A DNA stretch of 64,000 bases from Exiguobacterium algae (GCF_018617875.1 NZ_JACSKZ010000002.1:372001-436000), one strand, 5' to 3'; numbered from the stretch's first letter, positions 18,047 to 28,836 are shown. Made by a program: numbers and translations. Notes: generated by a model not told the origin, from the sequence alone.

Positions 18047-18520
18047 TTATTTAATTTCTTTGATCTCGACGATCATGTCGCCGCCTGGTGTTTGAACCGT
18101 CACCACTTCTCCGACCGTACGGCCAAGAAGTGCTTTCGCGATTGGTGATTCGTTCGAGATCTTTCCTGTGAACGGATCCGCCTCTGCGCCACCCACGATT
18201 GTATATGTCTCTTCTTCGTTGTCTTCTTGAATGAAGAACGTCACGGTCTTCCCGATCGAGACGACTGAGTTGTCCGCTGCATCATCCTGGATAATGACCG
18301 AGTTACGGAGCATTTCCTCAAGTTGTGCGATTCGGCCTTCGACCATCGCTTGCTCTTCTTTTGCCGCGTCATATTCCGCGTTTTCTGATAAATCTCCGAA
18401 ATCACGAGCAATCTTAATATTTTCAACGACTTCTTTACGGCGCACCGTCTTCAGTTCGTTTAATTCATTTTCAATCTTCGCTTTTCCGTCTAACGTCATG
18501 TAATGTTGTTTTTCAGCCAT
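18047..18520 (-). CDS. greA: Transcription elongation factor GreA
   Basis: Rescues backtracked RNA polymerase by stimulating transcript cleavage. It has an N-terminal coiled coil (about residues 10-75, with the acidic tip [14 protein letters not shown]) and a C-terminal globular domain ending [13 protein letters not shown] choose ATG 18520 because GGAG is positioned for it; the GTG at 18529 overlaps the ribosome-binding site. That gives 157 residues, the usual length. Confidence 0.96.
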   Translation of the reverse strand: MAEKQHYMTLDGKAKIENELNELKTVRRKEVVENIKIARDFGDLSENAEYDAAKEEQAMVEGRIAQLEEMLRNSVIIQDDAADNSVVSIGKTVTFFIQEDNEEETYTIVGGAEADPFTGKISNESPIAKALLGRTVGEVVTVQTPGGDMIVEIKEIK

Positions 18521-18587
18521 TTCTGTCACTCCTTCATTGTCTCCTAGTATATTACAGCTAGGGGTGATTTGAAAACGTTTTATTTCC

Positions 18588-19223
18588 TCACGCCCGGTTA
18601 CGCTCAGTGAGCACCCAACGTATTTTGGTCACGAGTAAATCAATCGCGACGAAATTCTCTCCGCCTTCAGGAACGATGATATCTGCGTAACGCTTTGTCG
18701 GTTCACAAAACTGCAAATGCATCGGACGGACGACATTCGTGTATTGTTTGACGACAGAGTCGATTGAACGTCCACGTTCATTGATGTCCCGCTGCATCCG
18801 GCGTAGGATGCGGACATCCGCGTCCGTATCCACGAACACTTTAATATCCATCAGTTCACGCAAACGGGCATCCTCGAGCGCGAGAATCCCTTCTACGATG
18901 ACCACATCGACCGGTTCGATTAAAATCGTCTCGTCGGAACGGGTGTGAGCCGCATAGTCATAGACTGGCTTCTCGATTGCCTGGTGGGCTTGTAACTGTT
19001 GAATGTGTTCAATCAACAAATCGTTATCAAAGGCGAAGGGGTGGTCGTAATTCGTCTTATACCGCTCCTCCATCGTCATCTCTGACTGGTCTTTATAATA
19101 CGCGTCTTGCTCGATCATGACGACCGATTGTCCTTTAAACGCATCTACGAGCGCGCGGGCTACTGTCGTCTTTCCAGAACCGGTACCCCCGGCCACGCCA
19201 ATAATGACGGGTTTATGTTGCAT
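18588..19223 (-). CDS. udk: Uridine kinase
   Basis: Phosphorylates uridine and cytidine in pyrimidine salvage. The P-loop [12 protein letters not shown] is at about residues 8-19; YDHPFAFD and [12 protein letters not shown] follow. It is 211 residues from ATG 19223. A TTG directly upstream (19226) is also possible; GAGGAGG lies 8-11 bases away. It lies between greA and trmR, as in B. subtilis. Confidence 0.95.
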   Translation of the reverse strand: MQHKPVIIGVAGGTGSGKTTVARALVDAFKGQSVVMIEQDAYYKDQSEMTMEERYKTNYDHPFAFDNDLLIEHIQQLQAHQAIEKPVYDYAAHTRSDETILIEPVDVVIVEGILALEDARLRELMDIKVFVDTDADVRILRRMQRDINERGRSIDSVVKQYTNVVRPMHLQFCEPTKRYADIIVPEGGENFVAIDLLVTKIRWVLTERNRA

Positions 19224-19239
19224 CAAAGTTAAGTCCTCC

Positions 19240-19881
19240 TCATCGTAATTTACGACTGATTGCTAGGCCATCACCAAGGGGCAAAATTGCAGTATGATAA
19301 TCGGTCCGTGCCATCAATTGCTCAGTAAACTGTTTCACAAGACGGACGAGCCGGCGTCGGCGACGGTCTAGTACAGACACGTCTTCGAGCAGCACATCCC
19401 CTCTCAAAAACAAATTATCGCTGTAAATCGTACCACCAATCGGTACTAAAGCGCCATACCCATCAAAGAATTTTTGATATTGACCTTTCGCCGCATCGAT
19501 AAAGACCGCATCAAACGGCCCTTCGATGGACCCAATCAACTCTACGGCATCCCCGTGAATGACGGTAATACGGTCTGAGACACCAGACCGTCCGATAAAG
19601 CCGAGTGCCTCTTCATATCTTCTGGCGTTTCGTTCGACCGTGACGATTTGTGCCTCCGGTAAAAGTTCCGCCATTCGAATCGCGCTATATCCAATGGCCG
19701 TCCCCACCTCTAAAATCCGGGCAGGACGTTGCATGGCCAACAGTGACAATAACACTTCCGACCCCGTCAAGTCCATGATGGGCACGTGGTGTTCACGGGC
19801 AAATGCCTCCATTTCCATCAGCAACGGGGAGCGTTCTTTGATTAACTCTTCTACATATCCTTCATAGGATGCATGGTCCAC
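19240..19881 (-). CDS. trmR: tRNA 5-hydroxyuridine methyltransferase TrmR (YrrM)
   Basis: SAM-dependent O-methyltransferase. The SAM motif [20 protein letters not shown] and the later [13 protein letters not shown] metal-binding block match the class that in B. subtilis methylates 5-hydroxyuridine in the tRNA wobble position. It is 213 residues. The start is GTG at 19881, with AGAGGTG six bases upstream. The position between udk and mltG equals yrrM, which supports the specific assignment. Confidence 0.88.
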   Translation of the reverse strand: MDHASYEGYVEELIKERSPLLMEMEAFAREHHVPIMDLTGSEVLLSLLAMQRPARILEVGTAIGYSAIRMAELLPEAQIVTVERNARRYEEALGFIGRSGVSDRITVIHGDAVELIGSIEGPFDAVFIDAAKGQYQKFFDGYGALVPIGGTIYSDNLFLRGDVLLEDVSVLDRRRRRLVRLVKQFTEQLMARTDYHTAILPLGDGLAISRKLR

Positions 19882-19913
19882 TCGTTACACCTCTTACTCT
19901 CTCATCATTCAAA

Positions 19914-19939
19914 CGACCGGAAGCTTCAGCTTCCGGTCG
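19914..19939 (-). terminator. Hairpin after mltG
   Basis: Perfect 11-base-pair stem CGACCGGAAGC/GCTTCCGGTCG around a four-base loop, just past the mltG stop; the following TTTGAA is a poor T tract, so termination may be partial. Confidence 0.7.
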
Positions 19940-19947
19940 CAGTCCCA

Positions 19948-21090
19948 TCAATTTTTGTTTGCTTCCTCAAATTCTTCCCATTCAGAACGATACTTGCTCA
20001 CATTTTTTTGATGGTCCTCATAACTCACCTCGAACAAGACCTCCCCTTTCGGGAAATCTTCCCGCGGAGGACGGGCATAGAAATAATAGTTTTCCGTATC
20101 GTTCGGATTCAGTGTCGCCTCGAAGGCGTCCCGACTGACCGATGCGATCGGACCGATTGGAATTCCTCCATATCGATACGTATTATACAACGAATCATTT
20201 TCAAGATCCGCGAATGTTGTGAAGATCGATGATTCTCCAGTCCCATACCAAACTGTCGGGTCGGACTGTAGTTTCATTCCATCTGCTAGACGATTCTCGA
20301 ACACGCCTGCAATTTCCTTACGGTCTTCTGACGTGACGGCTTCTTTCTCGACCACTGATGCGAGGGCCAATAATTCATGGAACGTTCGACCAGATGCTGC
20401 GATTTGATTTTTGTTTTCCTGGTACAAACGTTCTGTCGGCTCAAGCATGTTTTCAATGATTTCTTCAAGCGTCACACCTTTGTTGAATTCGTACGTTGCT
20501 GGGAATAAGTAGCCTTCGAGTGGATGATAGATTCCATCGGCAAGGACTTCTTCTGTCAACATCTCGTGCTGGTTTACGAGCGAACGGATGTATTCACGGT
20601 CACTCAACTTTTCCGATATCTGTTCTTTCGGAAGATCGGCCGTCTTCGCTAGACGTGCGGTTACCTGGTCAATGGTAAACCCTTCCGGAATGACCAGCTT
20701 GATGTCTGGAACGACAATCACTTTACCGGTCTTCAGTGTCGAAATCATTTCATCGAGCGATAATGACGGAGACAGCGTATACGTCCCCGCCTGGAACGAT
20801 GATTCATTTTTAAACCGTGTGTATAAGCGGAAAATCGTGCTACTCCTTACGAGGCCTTTCTCTTCAAGTAGTTCACCGATATATCCTGAACCAACACCAT
20901 ATGGCACCTCGACTTCAACGGTTTCTGTAGAAGTCGGGTCAATCGGTTCAACCGAGCGCTTCACGAATACGTACGCGAGAGCAGATCCCGTGGCGATGAC
21001 GAGAAGAAAGACTGCAAGGATGACAACCGTGATTCGACGAACAATCCGGCTACGTGCACGCTTCTCATCTGGCATCGATGGATAGTTCAT
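19948..21090 (-). CDS. mltG: Endolytic murein transglycosylase MltG (YrrL)
   Basis: Membrane-anchored lytic transglycosylase that cuts nascent glycan strands. It has a basic cytoplasmic tail, one membrane helix (about residues 21-42), a LysM-like region (VPYGVGSGYIGELLEEKGLV) and the YceG catalytic domain, with the essential Glu in LASVVEKEA, LQSDPTVWYGT and the closing FYARPPREDF motif. It is 380 residues. GGGGAG lies six bases before the ATG. Confidence 0.94.
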   Translation of the reverse strand: MNYPSMPDEKRARSRIVRRITVVILAVFLLVIATGSALAYVFVKRSVEPIDPTSTETVEVEVPYGVGSGYIGELLEEKGLVRSSTIFRLYTRFKNESSFQAGTYTLSPSLSLDEMISTLKTGKVIVVPDIKLVIPEGFTIDQVTARLAKTADLPKEQISEKLSDREYIRSLVNQHEMLTEEVLADGIYHPLEGYLFPATYEFNKGVTLEEIIENMLEPTERLYQENKNQIAASGRTFHELLALASVVEKEAVTSEDRKEIAGVFENRLADGMKLQSDPTVWYGTGESSIFTTFADLENDSLYNTYRYGGIPIGPIASVSRDAFEATLNPNDTENYYFYARPPREDFPKGEVLFEVSYEDHQKNVSKYRSEWEEFEEANKN

Positions 21091-21160
21091 GCATTTCTCC
21101 CCTGTTCTTCTGTTATGAAGAGGGGCGACGAGGGGTGCACCCTGGTCGCCCTTCCCATGT

Positions 21161-21457
21161 TTAGTCTAGACCGACTTCGTCACTGACGATGTCGAATGCT
21201 TCCATCACTTCTTCGAAGTCTTCGTCGTCTTCGACAAGCTTCAAGATGAACTCGCCATCCTCAAGTTCTTCAATTTCAAACGCATATACTTCGATTGTAT
21301 CTTCATCTTCTGTTTCCGGGGCGCCGACCGGCTCGAGAACGACAAATGTCTTTTTCGTGCGGTCGCTTGTCATACGGAAAATCTCTGCAAATAAATGCTC
21401 GTCTCCATTTTCATCTGGGATACGGTACATTTCTTCTTCACGACGGATTTCTGCCAT
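21161..21457 (-). CDS. yrzB: DUF1292 acidic protein (YrzB-like)
   Basis: A 98-residue, strongly acidic protein with the DUF1292 core FVVLEPVGAPETEDEDTIEVYAF-like strand pattern and a Glu/Asp-rich tail. Function unknown. GGAGG lies before the ATG. It lies between ruvX and mltG, exactly as yrzB in B. subtilis. Confidence 0.88.
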   Translation of the reverse strand: MAEIRREEEMYRIPDENGDEHLFAEIFRMTSDRTKKTFVVLEPVGAPETEDEDTIEVYAFEIEELEDGEFILKLVEDDEDFEEVMEAFDIVSDEVGLD

Positions 21458-21470
21458 GAGGAATTCCTCC

Positions 21471-21893
21471 TTATTTCCCGGAACGGTCCAGGTAATTTTG
21501 TAAAATCATGACGGCTGCCATCTTATCGATGACGGCCTTGCGTTTTTTTCGGCTAACGTCTGCTGAAATGAGCATCCGCTCCGCCTGCATCGTCGTCAAC
21601 CGCTCATCTACAAGAATTGTCGGTAGGCCGGTTTGCGCAGTGAACGCTTCAGCGAACGCTTCAGACGCTTCTCCACGTGGGCCAATCGTCCCATTCATGT
21701 TTTTCGGATGACCGACGACGACTTCTTTCACATCGTACTGCTCGATAAACGGACGAAGGAGACGAACGGCCTCATCAAAGTCGGGTTCGGTCCAATACAC
21801 CGTCTCCACACCTTGCGCCGTCCATCCCATGAGGTCGCTCACTGCAACCCCGATTGTCTTCGAACCGACATCGAGTCCCATGACTCGCTTCAT
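21471..21893 (-). CDS. ruvX: YqgF/RuvX family nuclease (YrrK)
   Basis: RNase H-fold protein related to Holliday junction resolvases, implicated in 16S rRNA 5' processing. [20 protein letters not shown] carries the first catalytic Asp (D8), [11 protein letters not shown] and [14 protein letters not shown] follow. It is 140 residues, standard for the family, and starts one base after the ireB stop. Confidence 0.94.
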   Translation of the reverse strand: MKRVMGLDVGSKTIGVAVSDLMGWTAQGVETVYWTEPDFDEAVRLLRPFIEQYDVKEVVVGHPKNMNGTIGPRGEASEAFAEAFTAQTGLPTILVDERLTTMQAERMLISADVSRKKRKAVIDKMAAVMILQNYLDRSGK

Positions 21894-21894
21894 A

Positions 21895-22161
21895 TTATCC
21901 CTCTCTACGATCGCTCAAATACGATTTGACCAACTCTTCGAGTAGTTCATCTCGCTCAATTTTGCGAATCAAGTTTCGCGCATCATTATGACGTGGAATG
22001 TAGGCAGGGTCACCTGACAACAAGTATCCCACGATTTGATTGATCGGTTGATAACCTTTTTCCTCGAGTGCCTGATATACAGTAATCAGTGTTTCACGAG
22101 TGTTGGCTCGTTGATCATCTTCTGGAAAATTGAATTGCATCGTGCGATCCATTTGGCTCAC
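21895..22161 (-). CDS. ireB: IreB family regulatory protein (YrzL)
   Basis: An 88-residue protein of the IreB family, a small phosphoprotein studied as a regulator of cephalosporin resistance in enterococci. [49 protein letters not shown] covers nearly the whole domain. The likely start is GTG at 22161, with AGGTGG six bases upstream. It lies between alaS and ruvX as in other Bacillales. Confidence 0.93.
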   Translation of the reverse strand: MSQMDRTMQFNFPEDDQRANTRETLITVYQALEEKGYQPINQIVGYLLSGDPAYIPRHNDARNLIRKIERDELLEELVKSYLSDRREG

Positions 22162-22198
22162 AAGAATCCACCTCTTTCCGTTTGCACTTCACACTCTA

Positions 22199-24841
22199 TT
22201 ATGCCAGTGATTGGACGTAATGTGAAGCAAACTTCAATGCTTCATCAAGTTTTGTCGCATCTTTCCCACCTGCTTGCGCCATATCCGGACGGCCACCGCC
22301 GCCTCCGCCGCAACGCGTCGCCACTTCTTTGATCAGTTTTCCGGCATGGAAACCACGATCATTTAGGTCTTTTGTCACACCCGCGACGAGGTTGACTTTC
22401 TCACCGTTCGCCGAACCGAGGATAATGACGGCTGATCCGAGCTTGCCTTTCAAGTCGTCGACCATGCTGCGAAGCGCATCCATGTCTTGTCCGTCGACGC
22501 GTTTTGCGATCAACTGAACATCCCCAATCGTTTCAACCGCATCTGTGAGCGATGACGCCTCGATGTTAGCCAGTTTTGCTTTAAGTGATTCGGAAGCCCG
22601 TTCGACTTCTTTCACTTCAGCTTGGAGCGCCTGGACGCGTGCCGGTACTTCAAGCGGTTTCGTTTTGAGAAGTTTTGCAGCCGCTTCGAGCGTCTCGATT
22701 TGTTCGTTCATGACTTCATATGCGCCTGCACCTGTTACCGCCTCGATCCGACGTGTTCCGGCACCGATTCCTGACTCCGACAAGATTTTGAAGAGTCCGA
22801 TTTCCGCCGTGTTCGATACGTGGCAGCCTCCACAAAGTTCGACAGAGTAATCGCCTGCCGACACGACGCGGACAACATTTCCATATTTTTCACCGAACAA
22901 CGCCATTGCGCCTTTTGCTTTCGCATCCGCAATGTTCATCTCTTCGATGTCGACGCCGATTGATGCCCAAATCTTCTCGTTCACCTGACGTTCGATCGAC
23001 TGGAGTTCTTCAGACGTCACTTGGCCGAAGTGAGAGAAGTCAAAACGAAGGCGGTCCGGTGTGACGAGTGAGCCCGCTTGGTTGACGTGCTCACCGAGCG
23101 TGTCTTTGAGTGCACGGTGAAGGAGGTGCGTTGCCGTATGGTTTTTCACGATGGCCTGGCGTGAAGCCTGGTCAACTGTTGCGGTGACCGCGACTTCCGC
23201 TTTCGCGACTCCTGACTCGACTGTTACCGTATGCAAGTTTTGACCGTTCGGTGCTTTAGAGACGTCTTTTACTTGAAGGACAAAATCAGCTCCGACAATT
23301 TGTCCTTTGTCACCGATCTGACCGCCACTCTCTGCATAGAACGGCGTCTGGTCGAGAATGACTTGCGCTTCTTCCCCTGCACCGACGACATCCACCAATT
23401 CACCCTCATGGATCAAGCTGACGATTTTCGCTTCTGTCTGCAAGTTTGCATATCCGACAAACGTCGATGGCACTTTAATATCTGCCAATACACCTGACTG
23501 GATTTGCATCGAGTCGACATCCGCACGCGCTTGACGAGCACGTTCCCGCTGTTCATTCATCGCTTCTTTGAACCCGTCTTCGTCGACCGTCAATTTGTGA
23601 TCTTCTGCATACTCGATTGTCAACTCGAGCGGGAACCCGTATGTGTCATAGAGACGGAACGCATCTTGGCCGCTGATCATGTTCGAACCTGCCGCTTTTT
23701 GTGCTTTCGCGACCTCATTCAAGATTGCAAGCCCGTCATTGAGCGTTTCGTGGAAACGTTCTTCTTCGTTCTTGATGACTTTCTTGATGAAATCTTTCTT
23801 CTCATTCACTTGCGGATAGAAGTCGACCATGATGTCTCCGACCACATCGACGAGCTCATACATGAACGGACGCTCGATGCCGAGCATCTTCGCATAACGA
23901 ACCGCACGACGGAGGAGACGACGGAGGACGTAACCGCGTCCTTCATTCGACGGGAGCGCTCCATCGCCGATTGCGAATGAAACAGTCCGAATGTGGTCTG
24001 CGATGACTTTGAATGCGACGTCCTTACTGCTATCCTCACGATATTTCATACCGCTGATGCGTTCTGTCTCGCGGATAATCGGCATGAAGAGGTCTGTGTC
24101 AAAGTTCGTCGGGACATCCTGCATGACACTTGCCATCCGTTCGAGTCCCATCCCGGTATCAATGTTTTTACGCGGCAATTCTGTGTAGTTGCCATGGCCG
24201 TCATGGTTGTATTGGCTGAACACGATATTCCAGATTTCGAGGTATCGTTCGTTCTCTCCGCCCGGATAAAGTTCAGGGTCAGTCGGGTCGTCACCGAACG
24301 CCGGTCCACGGTCGAAGAAGATCTCTGTGTTCGGACCTGATGGGCCTTCACCGATTTCCCAGAAGTTATCTTCAAGCGGAATGATGCGGTCTGCCGGTAC
24401 TCCGAGCTTCAACCAAATTTGCTTCGATTCTTCATCATCCGGGTGGATGGTGACAGAGAGACGGTCCGGGTCAAGTCCGTACCATTCATCACTCGTTAAG
24501 AGTTCCCAGCCCCACGTGATCGCTTCCTCACGGAAATATTCACCGACCGAGAAGTTCCCGAGCATCTCGAAGAACGTATGGTGACGTGCAGTCTTTCCGA
24601 CATTTTCGATATCGTTCGTACGAATCGACTTTTGTGCGTTCACGATTCGCGGGTTTTCCGGAATGACGCGACCGTCAAAATATTTTTTCAACGTCGCCAC
24701 CCCTGAGTTGATCCAAAGAAGGGTCGGGTCATCGACCGGTACGAGTGAGGCACTCGGTTCAATGCTGTGCCCCTTTGACTTGAAGAAATCTAAGTACATT
24801 TGGCGAATCTGTGCGCCAGTTAATGGTTTGAGCGGTTTCAT
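22199..24841 (-). CDS. alaS: Alanyl-tRNA synthetase
   Basis: Class II synthetase with an editing domain and a C-terminal oligomerisation region. MKPLTGA-type start followed by [14 protein letters not shown]; editing-site zinc ligands [11 protein letters not shown] and CGGCHVSNT; the C-terminal [15 protein letters not shown] glycine block. I start at ATG 24841, with GGAGG eight bases upstream (880 residues); the TTG at 24847 lies inside the spacer. It is controlled by an alanine T-box. Confidence 0.97.
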   Translation of the reverse strand: MKPLKPLTGAQIRQMYLDFFKSKGHSIEPSASLVPVDDPTLLWINSGVATLKKYFDGRVIPENPRIVNAQKSIRTNDIENVGKTARHHTFFEMLGNFSVGEYFREEAITWGWELLTSDEWYGLDPDRLSVTIHPDDEESKQIWLKLGVPADRIIPLEDNFWEIGEGPSGPNTEIFFDRGPAFGDDPTDPELYPGGENERYLEIWNIVFSQYNHDGHGNYTELPRKNIDTGMGLERMASVMQDVPTNFDTDLFMPIIRETERISGMKYREDSSKDVAFKVIADHIRTVSFAIGDGALPSNEGRGYVLRRLLRRAVRYAKMLGIERPFMYELVDVVGDIMVDFYPQVNEKKDFIKKVIKNEEERFHETLNDGLAILNEVAKAQKAAGSNMISGQDAFRLYDTYGFPLELTIEYAEDHKLTVDEDGFKEAMNEQRERARQARADVDSMQIQSGVLADIKVPSTFVGYANLQTEAKIVSLIHEGELVDVVGAGEEAQVILDQTPFYAESGGQIGDKGQIVGADFVLQVKDVSKAPNGQNLHTVTVESGVAKAEVAVTATVDQASRQAIVKNHTATHLLHRALKDTLGEHVNQAGSLVTPDRLRFDFSHFGQVTSEELQSIERQVNEKIWASIGVDIEEMNIADAKAKGAMALFGEKYGNVVRVVSAGDYSVELCGGCHVSNTAEIGLFKILSESGIGAGTRRIEAVTGAGAYEVMNEQIETLEAAAKLLKTKPLEVPARVQALQAEVKEVERASESLKAKLANIEASSLTDAVETIGDVQLIAKRVDGQDMDALRSMVDDLKGKLGSAVIILGSANGEKVNLVAGVTKDLNDRGFHAGKLIKEVATRCGGGGGGRPDMAQAGGKDATKLDEALKFASHYVQSLA

Positions 24842-24872
24842 CTGCAATTCCTCCTTGTTCTAAAGCGAAACG

Positions 24873-25118
24873 AAAAAAAAACGATGCCTGCCCCTGGAAA
24901 GGGACGAAAGCATCGCTTCGTGGTACCACCCTCGTTCGCACGGTAAACACCGTGCCTCGAACATCCGGTAACGGGGATGAGGCGCCCAGGTTGAGTGGGG
25001 ACTCCAGAATAGCTTCGGTCGGCCGACCCCCATCTTCTCGCAGCCTTGGAAGATGTCTCTGTAGAGGCGGTGACGACGTACTCATTTCCTTCATCGTCTT
25101 TTTCGTTTCAGTTGTCTA
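24873..25118 (-). ncRNA. Alanine T-box leader of alaS
   Basis: The T-box core GAGGGTGGTACCACG lies on the minus strand around 24919-24934, followed by a terminator (GCGATGC...GCATCGT, T8) at 24873-24917. The specifier GCT (Ala) is complementary to 25011-25013, six bases before GAG. The bulge TGGT fits the A discriminator of tRNA-Ala. Confidence 0.93.
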
Positions 25119-25124
25119 TTCGTC

Positions 25125-25153
25125 ATTATCACACGCGCCTGCGAGGACGTCAA
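25125..25153 (-). promoter_or_regulatory. Promoter of the alaS leader
   Basis: Minus strand TTGACG (25148-25153), 17-base spacer, GATAAT (25125-25130). The -35 element overlaps the end of the recD2 coding sequence. Confidence 0.72.
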
Positions 25154-27360
25154 GACTTGCCTCCGAGTCGCTCGACCAATTTTGTTCGACGAACCGGTTC
25201 CTCTTCACGCGTTGCCGCTTCGAACGCCCGTACGTCTCCGAATAGGAGCAGACTTTTCTTCGCCCGGGTAACGGCTGTATAGATCAAGTTCCGTGATGAA
25301 CGGAAGCCCCCCGTAAAGAACACCGGCATGAGCACGATTGGGAATTCTGACCCTTGGGATTTGTGTATCGTGATCGCATAGGCATGCGTGAATTGATCCC
25401 AGTCACTCCGGTTGTACTCGACTTCCGTCTGATCAAATCGAATATAAATCTTATCGACCTTGTCGACATTCTCTTTCGCATAAAAAATATTGGTGATTTC
25501 TCCGATGTCGCCGTTATAGACATTCTCCTCGGCGTTGTTCACGAGCTGAAGCACTTTGTCGCCGTTCCGATAGATCCGGGTACCATGCTTCACTTCCCGC
25601 GCCGTCGACTTCGGATTAAAGACGTTTTGAAGCGCCTCGTTCAAGCCGTCAATCCCGCATACCCCCCGGTACGTCGGAGCGAGCACTTGAATATCAAACG
25701 GGGAATAGCCTTTCCGAAGCGCCGCATCCGCCATTTGACAAATCGCTTGGAGCGCCGTCTCCTGATTTGCCGTATAAAAGCGGCGATCCGGCAGAGCCGC
25801 GAGCAGATCATCCGGCATTCGTTTCGCATTGAGCGAGTGCGCCAGGCGAAGAATACTCGACTCGGATGCCTGACGGTGAACGACGTCAAGTCGGACGACC
25901 GGGATGCCGTCGGTCGCCATCAAATCAGCGAGCACTTGACCCGGACCGACCGAAGGAAGTTGATCGCGGTCCCCGACAAATAAGATTTTCATCCCGTTCG
26001 GCACGGCCTTAAGCAAGCTTCTGAATAAGAAAATATCAATCATCGATGCCTCGTCGACGATGAGGACTTTCCCGACTAGCGGATTCGTCTCATCGACTTG
26101 GAACGAACTCCCGTCGAATTTCAACAGGCGGTGAATGGTCGAAGCCGGTAATCCGGTCGATTCGCTCAATCGTTTGGCAGCCCGGCCGGTCGGTGCGGCC
26201 AACACGAACGGGAACGGTTGATTCGGTACCGGCTCCAGTTTCCAATCGAACACATCACTGAGCGCATGAATGATGCCTCGGACTACTGTTGTTTTTCCGG
26301 TACCCGGTCCTCCGGTAAGCACCATGAGCGGTGATTTGAGTGCGAGCTCGATTGCCTCACGCTGTTGCGTCGCATATTCGATCGAGAACATCTCCTCGAC
26401 TCGACCGATCGCATCAAAGATTGTCGTCATATCTACTTCCTCAGTTGAAGATGTCGCCATGATACGCGCCAATTCCTCTGCCGCTTTTCGTTCCGCCCGA
26501 TAGACACGAGGATGATAGACGACGCCGTCCTCGATGACGACGCGTTCGTCCTTGGCGAGTGTCTCGAGCGCCGACACCAGCGCCTCTCCCGGGTCTGCCC
26601 CGATAATACGTGGCATCTCGGACTCCAACTGCTCGGCGGTCACGTACAGATGTCCGTTCCCCTGCTCGAGTTCAAGCACGTATAAGACGGCTGCCGCAAT
26701 CCGCTCCGGATGTATCCCTTGAATCCCGAAATGCGCGGCGATCGCATCGGCTGTCTTAAACCCGATGCCCTGGACATCATACATCAGCGCATATGGATTC
26801 TTCTCGATCGTCTCCATCGCCCGGCCTTCATACTCTTTATGAATCTTTGAAGCGAGACGGGGCGTCACGTCAAACGGCGCCAAAAACAGCAGGAGCTGGT
26901 CGACACCGTATAGCACGTTTAACCGTTCTGTGATCACGCGCGCCTGCTTTTCTTTCAGCCCGTCCACATTCGATAAGACACTCGGATGTTTCACGATCTG
27001 GTCGATACAATCATCACCGAGCGTGTCTGCGATTTTTTGTGCCGTTTTTTGTCCGATGCCCGGAAAGGAACCGTTCGTCAAGAAACGGACGGCGGCCCGT
27101 TTTGTCATCGGCACGACGCGACGAATCCATTCGGCCTTCATCTGCTTCCCGAACCGGGGGTGTTCGACGAGTCGGCCATGGGCTTTATACGTTTCCCCTT
27201 TTTCAATACCGACCCCGACGCCAGCGATGACCATTTCCGTCTCGTCCGTCTCAAAGTTCTTTTCTTTTATGCGTACAAGCGCAATCGTATGCGCCTCTTC
27301 TTCTGATTGAAACAGGACTCGAATGACTTTACCTGTCAACTCGTAAGGTGCTGTCATCAT
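25150..27360 (-). CDS. recD2: ATP-dependent RecD-like DNA helicase RecD2
   Basis: 5'-3' superfamily 1B helicase acting alone in replication and recombination. N-terminal helix-hairpin-helix region (about residues 90-200), Walker A TGGPGTGKTTVV (about 345), LIVDEASMID, GDRDQLPSVGPGQVL, and the late YAITIHKSQGSEFP motif. I start at ATG 27360, with GGAGGTG six bases upstream; the GTG at 27369 overlaps it. That gives 736 residues, somewhat shorter than the B. subtilis protein. Confidence 0.95.
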   Translation of the reverse strand: MMTAPYELTGKVIRVLFQSEEEAHTIALVRIKEKNFETDETEMVIAGVGVGIEKGETYKAHGRLVEHPRFGKQMKAEWIRRVVPMTKRAAVRFLTNGSFPGIGQKTAQKIADTLGDDCIDQIVKHPSVLSNVDGLKEKQARVITERLNVLYGVDQLLLFLAPFDVTPRLASKIHKEYEGRAMETIEKNPYALMYDVQGIGFKTADAIAAHFGIQGIHPERIAAAVLYVLELEQGNGHLYVTAEQLESEMPRIIGADPGEALVSALETLAKDERVVIEDGVVYHPRVYRAERKAAEELARIMATSSTEEVDMTTIFDAIGRVEEMFSIEYATQQREAIELALKSPLMVLTGGPGTGKTTVVRGIIHALSDVFDWKLEPVPNQPFPFVLAAPTGRAAKRLSESTGLPASTIHRLLKFDGSSFQVDETNPLVGKVLIVDEASMIDIFLFRSLLKAVPNGMKILFVGDRDQLPSVGPGQVLADLMATDGIPVVRLDVVHRQASESSILRLAHSLNAKRMPDDLLAALPDRRFYTANQETALQAICQMADAALRKGYSPFDIQVLAPTYRGVCGIDGLNEALQNVFNPKSTAREVKHGTRIYRNGDKVLQLVNNAEENVYNGDIGEITNIFYAKENVDKVDKIYIRFDQTEVEYNRSDWDQFTHAYAITIHKSQGSEFPIVLMPVFFTGGFRSSRNLIYTAVTRAKKSLLLFGDVRAFEAATREEEPVRRTKLVERLGGKS

Positions 27361-27427
27361 ATCTGACACCTCCAGCTATTTTTCCATCCCTCATTATAGC
27401 CCGAGTTGAATCGATCGGACAAATCGT

Positions 27428-28114
27428 CTAGCTGAACAAATCCAAAAGCTGCTCGATTCTGTCCAAATCAACGACTTCCAAAATTCGAATCAGCTGTTCG
27501 ATATCCACTTTGTCCAATATTCGTTCGACCTGTTCGAGATCGACTTGCTCCATCAGGCGCTCGATTCGTTCTAAATCACCGGATGCCTCATACGACTCAA
27601 GACGCGAGAACAATTCGGTCTTTTCAACCCGAATGACGTCCTCTACCATGCCACGTCCCCCATACAAAATGACGCCAATCACCGCTAACTGAACGAGCCA
27701 ATTCGTGACGATTTTCCAAAACGGAACCGTTTGACCCACATAAGGAATAAGCGGGATGAACGTAAATTGTAAAACAAGTAACCCGACTTGGACGTATACA
27801 TTCGGGATTACAAGCGCAAGAAGGACGAGAAGGAGCGGTACTGTCCATCCGATCCCCACATGTGCCATCGTCGCTTGCCATGATTTCGGGGTGTAAAACA
27901 AATAATGAATGACAAATCCCACTACGAATAGACTTCCGAGAAGAATGAAAAGTAGACTCACCATTCCCCGGGGTTCAATCACGACCTGATACAAAATGGT
28001 ATTCGTCCACTTTCCGTCCTCAAGCCGTACGTTCACTCTGTCGATTAATCGGTTGAGCCACCAATACTCCAACACAAAAAAGATGACGACACTGACAATG
28101 CTCCATTTCCTCAA
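27428..28114 (-). CDS. Membrane protein with four C-terminal 12-residue helical repeats
   Basis: About five membrane segments: residues 5-22, 47-70, 85-105, 108-125 and 132-152. The last 49 residues form four tandem 12-mers (DLERIERLMEQV, DLEQVERILDKV, DIEQLIRILEVV, DLDRIEQLLDLF) with D at position 1 and hydrophobic residues at 2, 5, 8-9 and 12, presumably an amphipathic rod. I recognise no family. Likely start is TTG at 28114, nine bases after AAGGAGG; the GTG at 28123 overlaps that site. It lies between recD2 and a divergent VOC gene, where B. subtilis has none. Confidence 0.78.
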   Translation of the reverse strand: MRKWSIVSVVIFFVLEYWWLNRLIDRVNVRLEDGKWTNTILYQVVIEPRGMVSLLFILLGSLFVVGFVIHYLFYTPKSWQATMAHVGIGWTVPLLLVLLALVIPNVYVQVGLLVLQFTFIPLIPYVGQTVPFWKIVTNWLVQLAVIGVILYGGRGMVEDVIRVEKTELFSRLESYEASGDLERIERLMEQVDLEQVERILDKVDIEQLIRILEVVDLDRIEQLLDLFS

Positions 28115-28228
28115 CCTGTTCACCCTCCTTCTAAGGAAATCATTCCCTCCCTCGTCCCCAGCTAGTCGCGTTTTTGAAAACAGGAAACGGGGAACTGTTC
28201 GAGTGACACAATGAAGGAGGAATCAGGC

Positions 28229-28777
28229 ATGGGCAAACGAATCCCGATCAGCGGATTGTGCGAACTTGTTCTTGAAGTGGCGAATATGCAAGAAGCCGTC
28301 GATTTTTGGCACGGCAAGCTCGGACTCCCGATCGTCGAACAATGGGTTGGTGATGATGCCGAGCCGAGTGAGGCACAGGAACAGGCAAGCGAGCCATGGG
28401 CAACCTGGCTCTATGTCGGTGGAAATACACGACTCGGTTTATGGTTGAAACGAAACTTCACAGAAGCAGAGGAGGCAAATCGTCGTCAGGAAGTGACCGA
28501 TTGGGACACCTTATACGATGAAGGGGGCGCCCACGTGCACTGTGCCTTTTTCGTTCCGATGGAGTCGTTCGAACAGGCACTCGACGTGTTGGATGAGGCG
28601 GATGTTCCGGTCAAATTACGGACGTGGGACGAGGACGAGACAAAGAACGTAAAAGAGCGTTCCGCCTATTTTAAAGACCCGAACCATAATATCATCGAGC
28701 TGTATACGAAAAATATGGATGATGCATATGGTGATTTTGCTGGGGAACCGGTTCGCATCACAACGAAACAACTTTGA
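28229..28777 (+). CDS. VOC (glyoxalase/bleomycin-resistance fold) family protein
   Basis: A 182-residue protein with paired beta-alpha-beta-beta-beta units: LCELVLEVANMQEAVDFWHGKLGLP at the start, then HVHCAFFVPMESFEQALDVL and SAYFKDPNHNIIELYTKN near the end. The last is the typical metal-binding Glu strand of VOC enzymes. Substrate cannot be predicted. I use ATG 28229, with GGAGG eight bases upstream; the ATG at 28211 lies before that site. Divergent from the repeat-containing membrane protein. Confidence 0.87.
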   Translation: MGKRIPISGLCELVLEVANMQEAVDFWHGKLGLPIVEQWVGDDAEPSEAQEQASEPWATWLYVGGNTRLGLWLKRNFTEAEEANRRQEVTDWDTLYDEGGAHVHCAFFVPMESFEQALDVLDEADVPVKLRTWDEDETKNVKERSAYFKDPNHNIIELYTKNMDDAYGDFAGEPVRITTKQL

Positions 28778-28790
28778 TCACGAGCACCAA

Positions 28791-28823
28791 AAAAGTGCCA
28801 TCGCTCCATTGCGATGGCACTTT
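28791..28823. terminator. Bidirectional terminator between the VOC gene and yrrB
   Basis: AAAAGTGCCATCG pairs with CGATGGCACTTT (28795-28803 with 28812-28820); T runs on both sides. Confidence 0.88.
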
Positions 28824-28836
28824 CCTATTCAAGAGA

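Noticed and set aside
25190-25201. GAACCGGTTC palindrome as an SOS site
   Set aside because: It lies inside recD2 coding sequence and lacks the four-base centre of LexA boxes.
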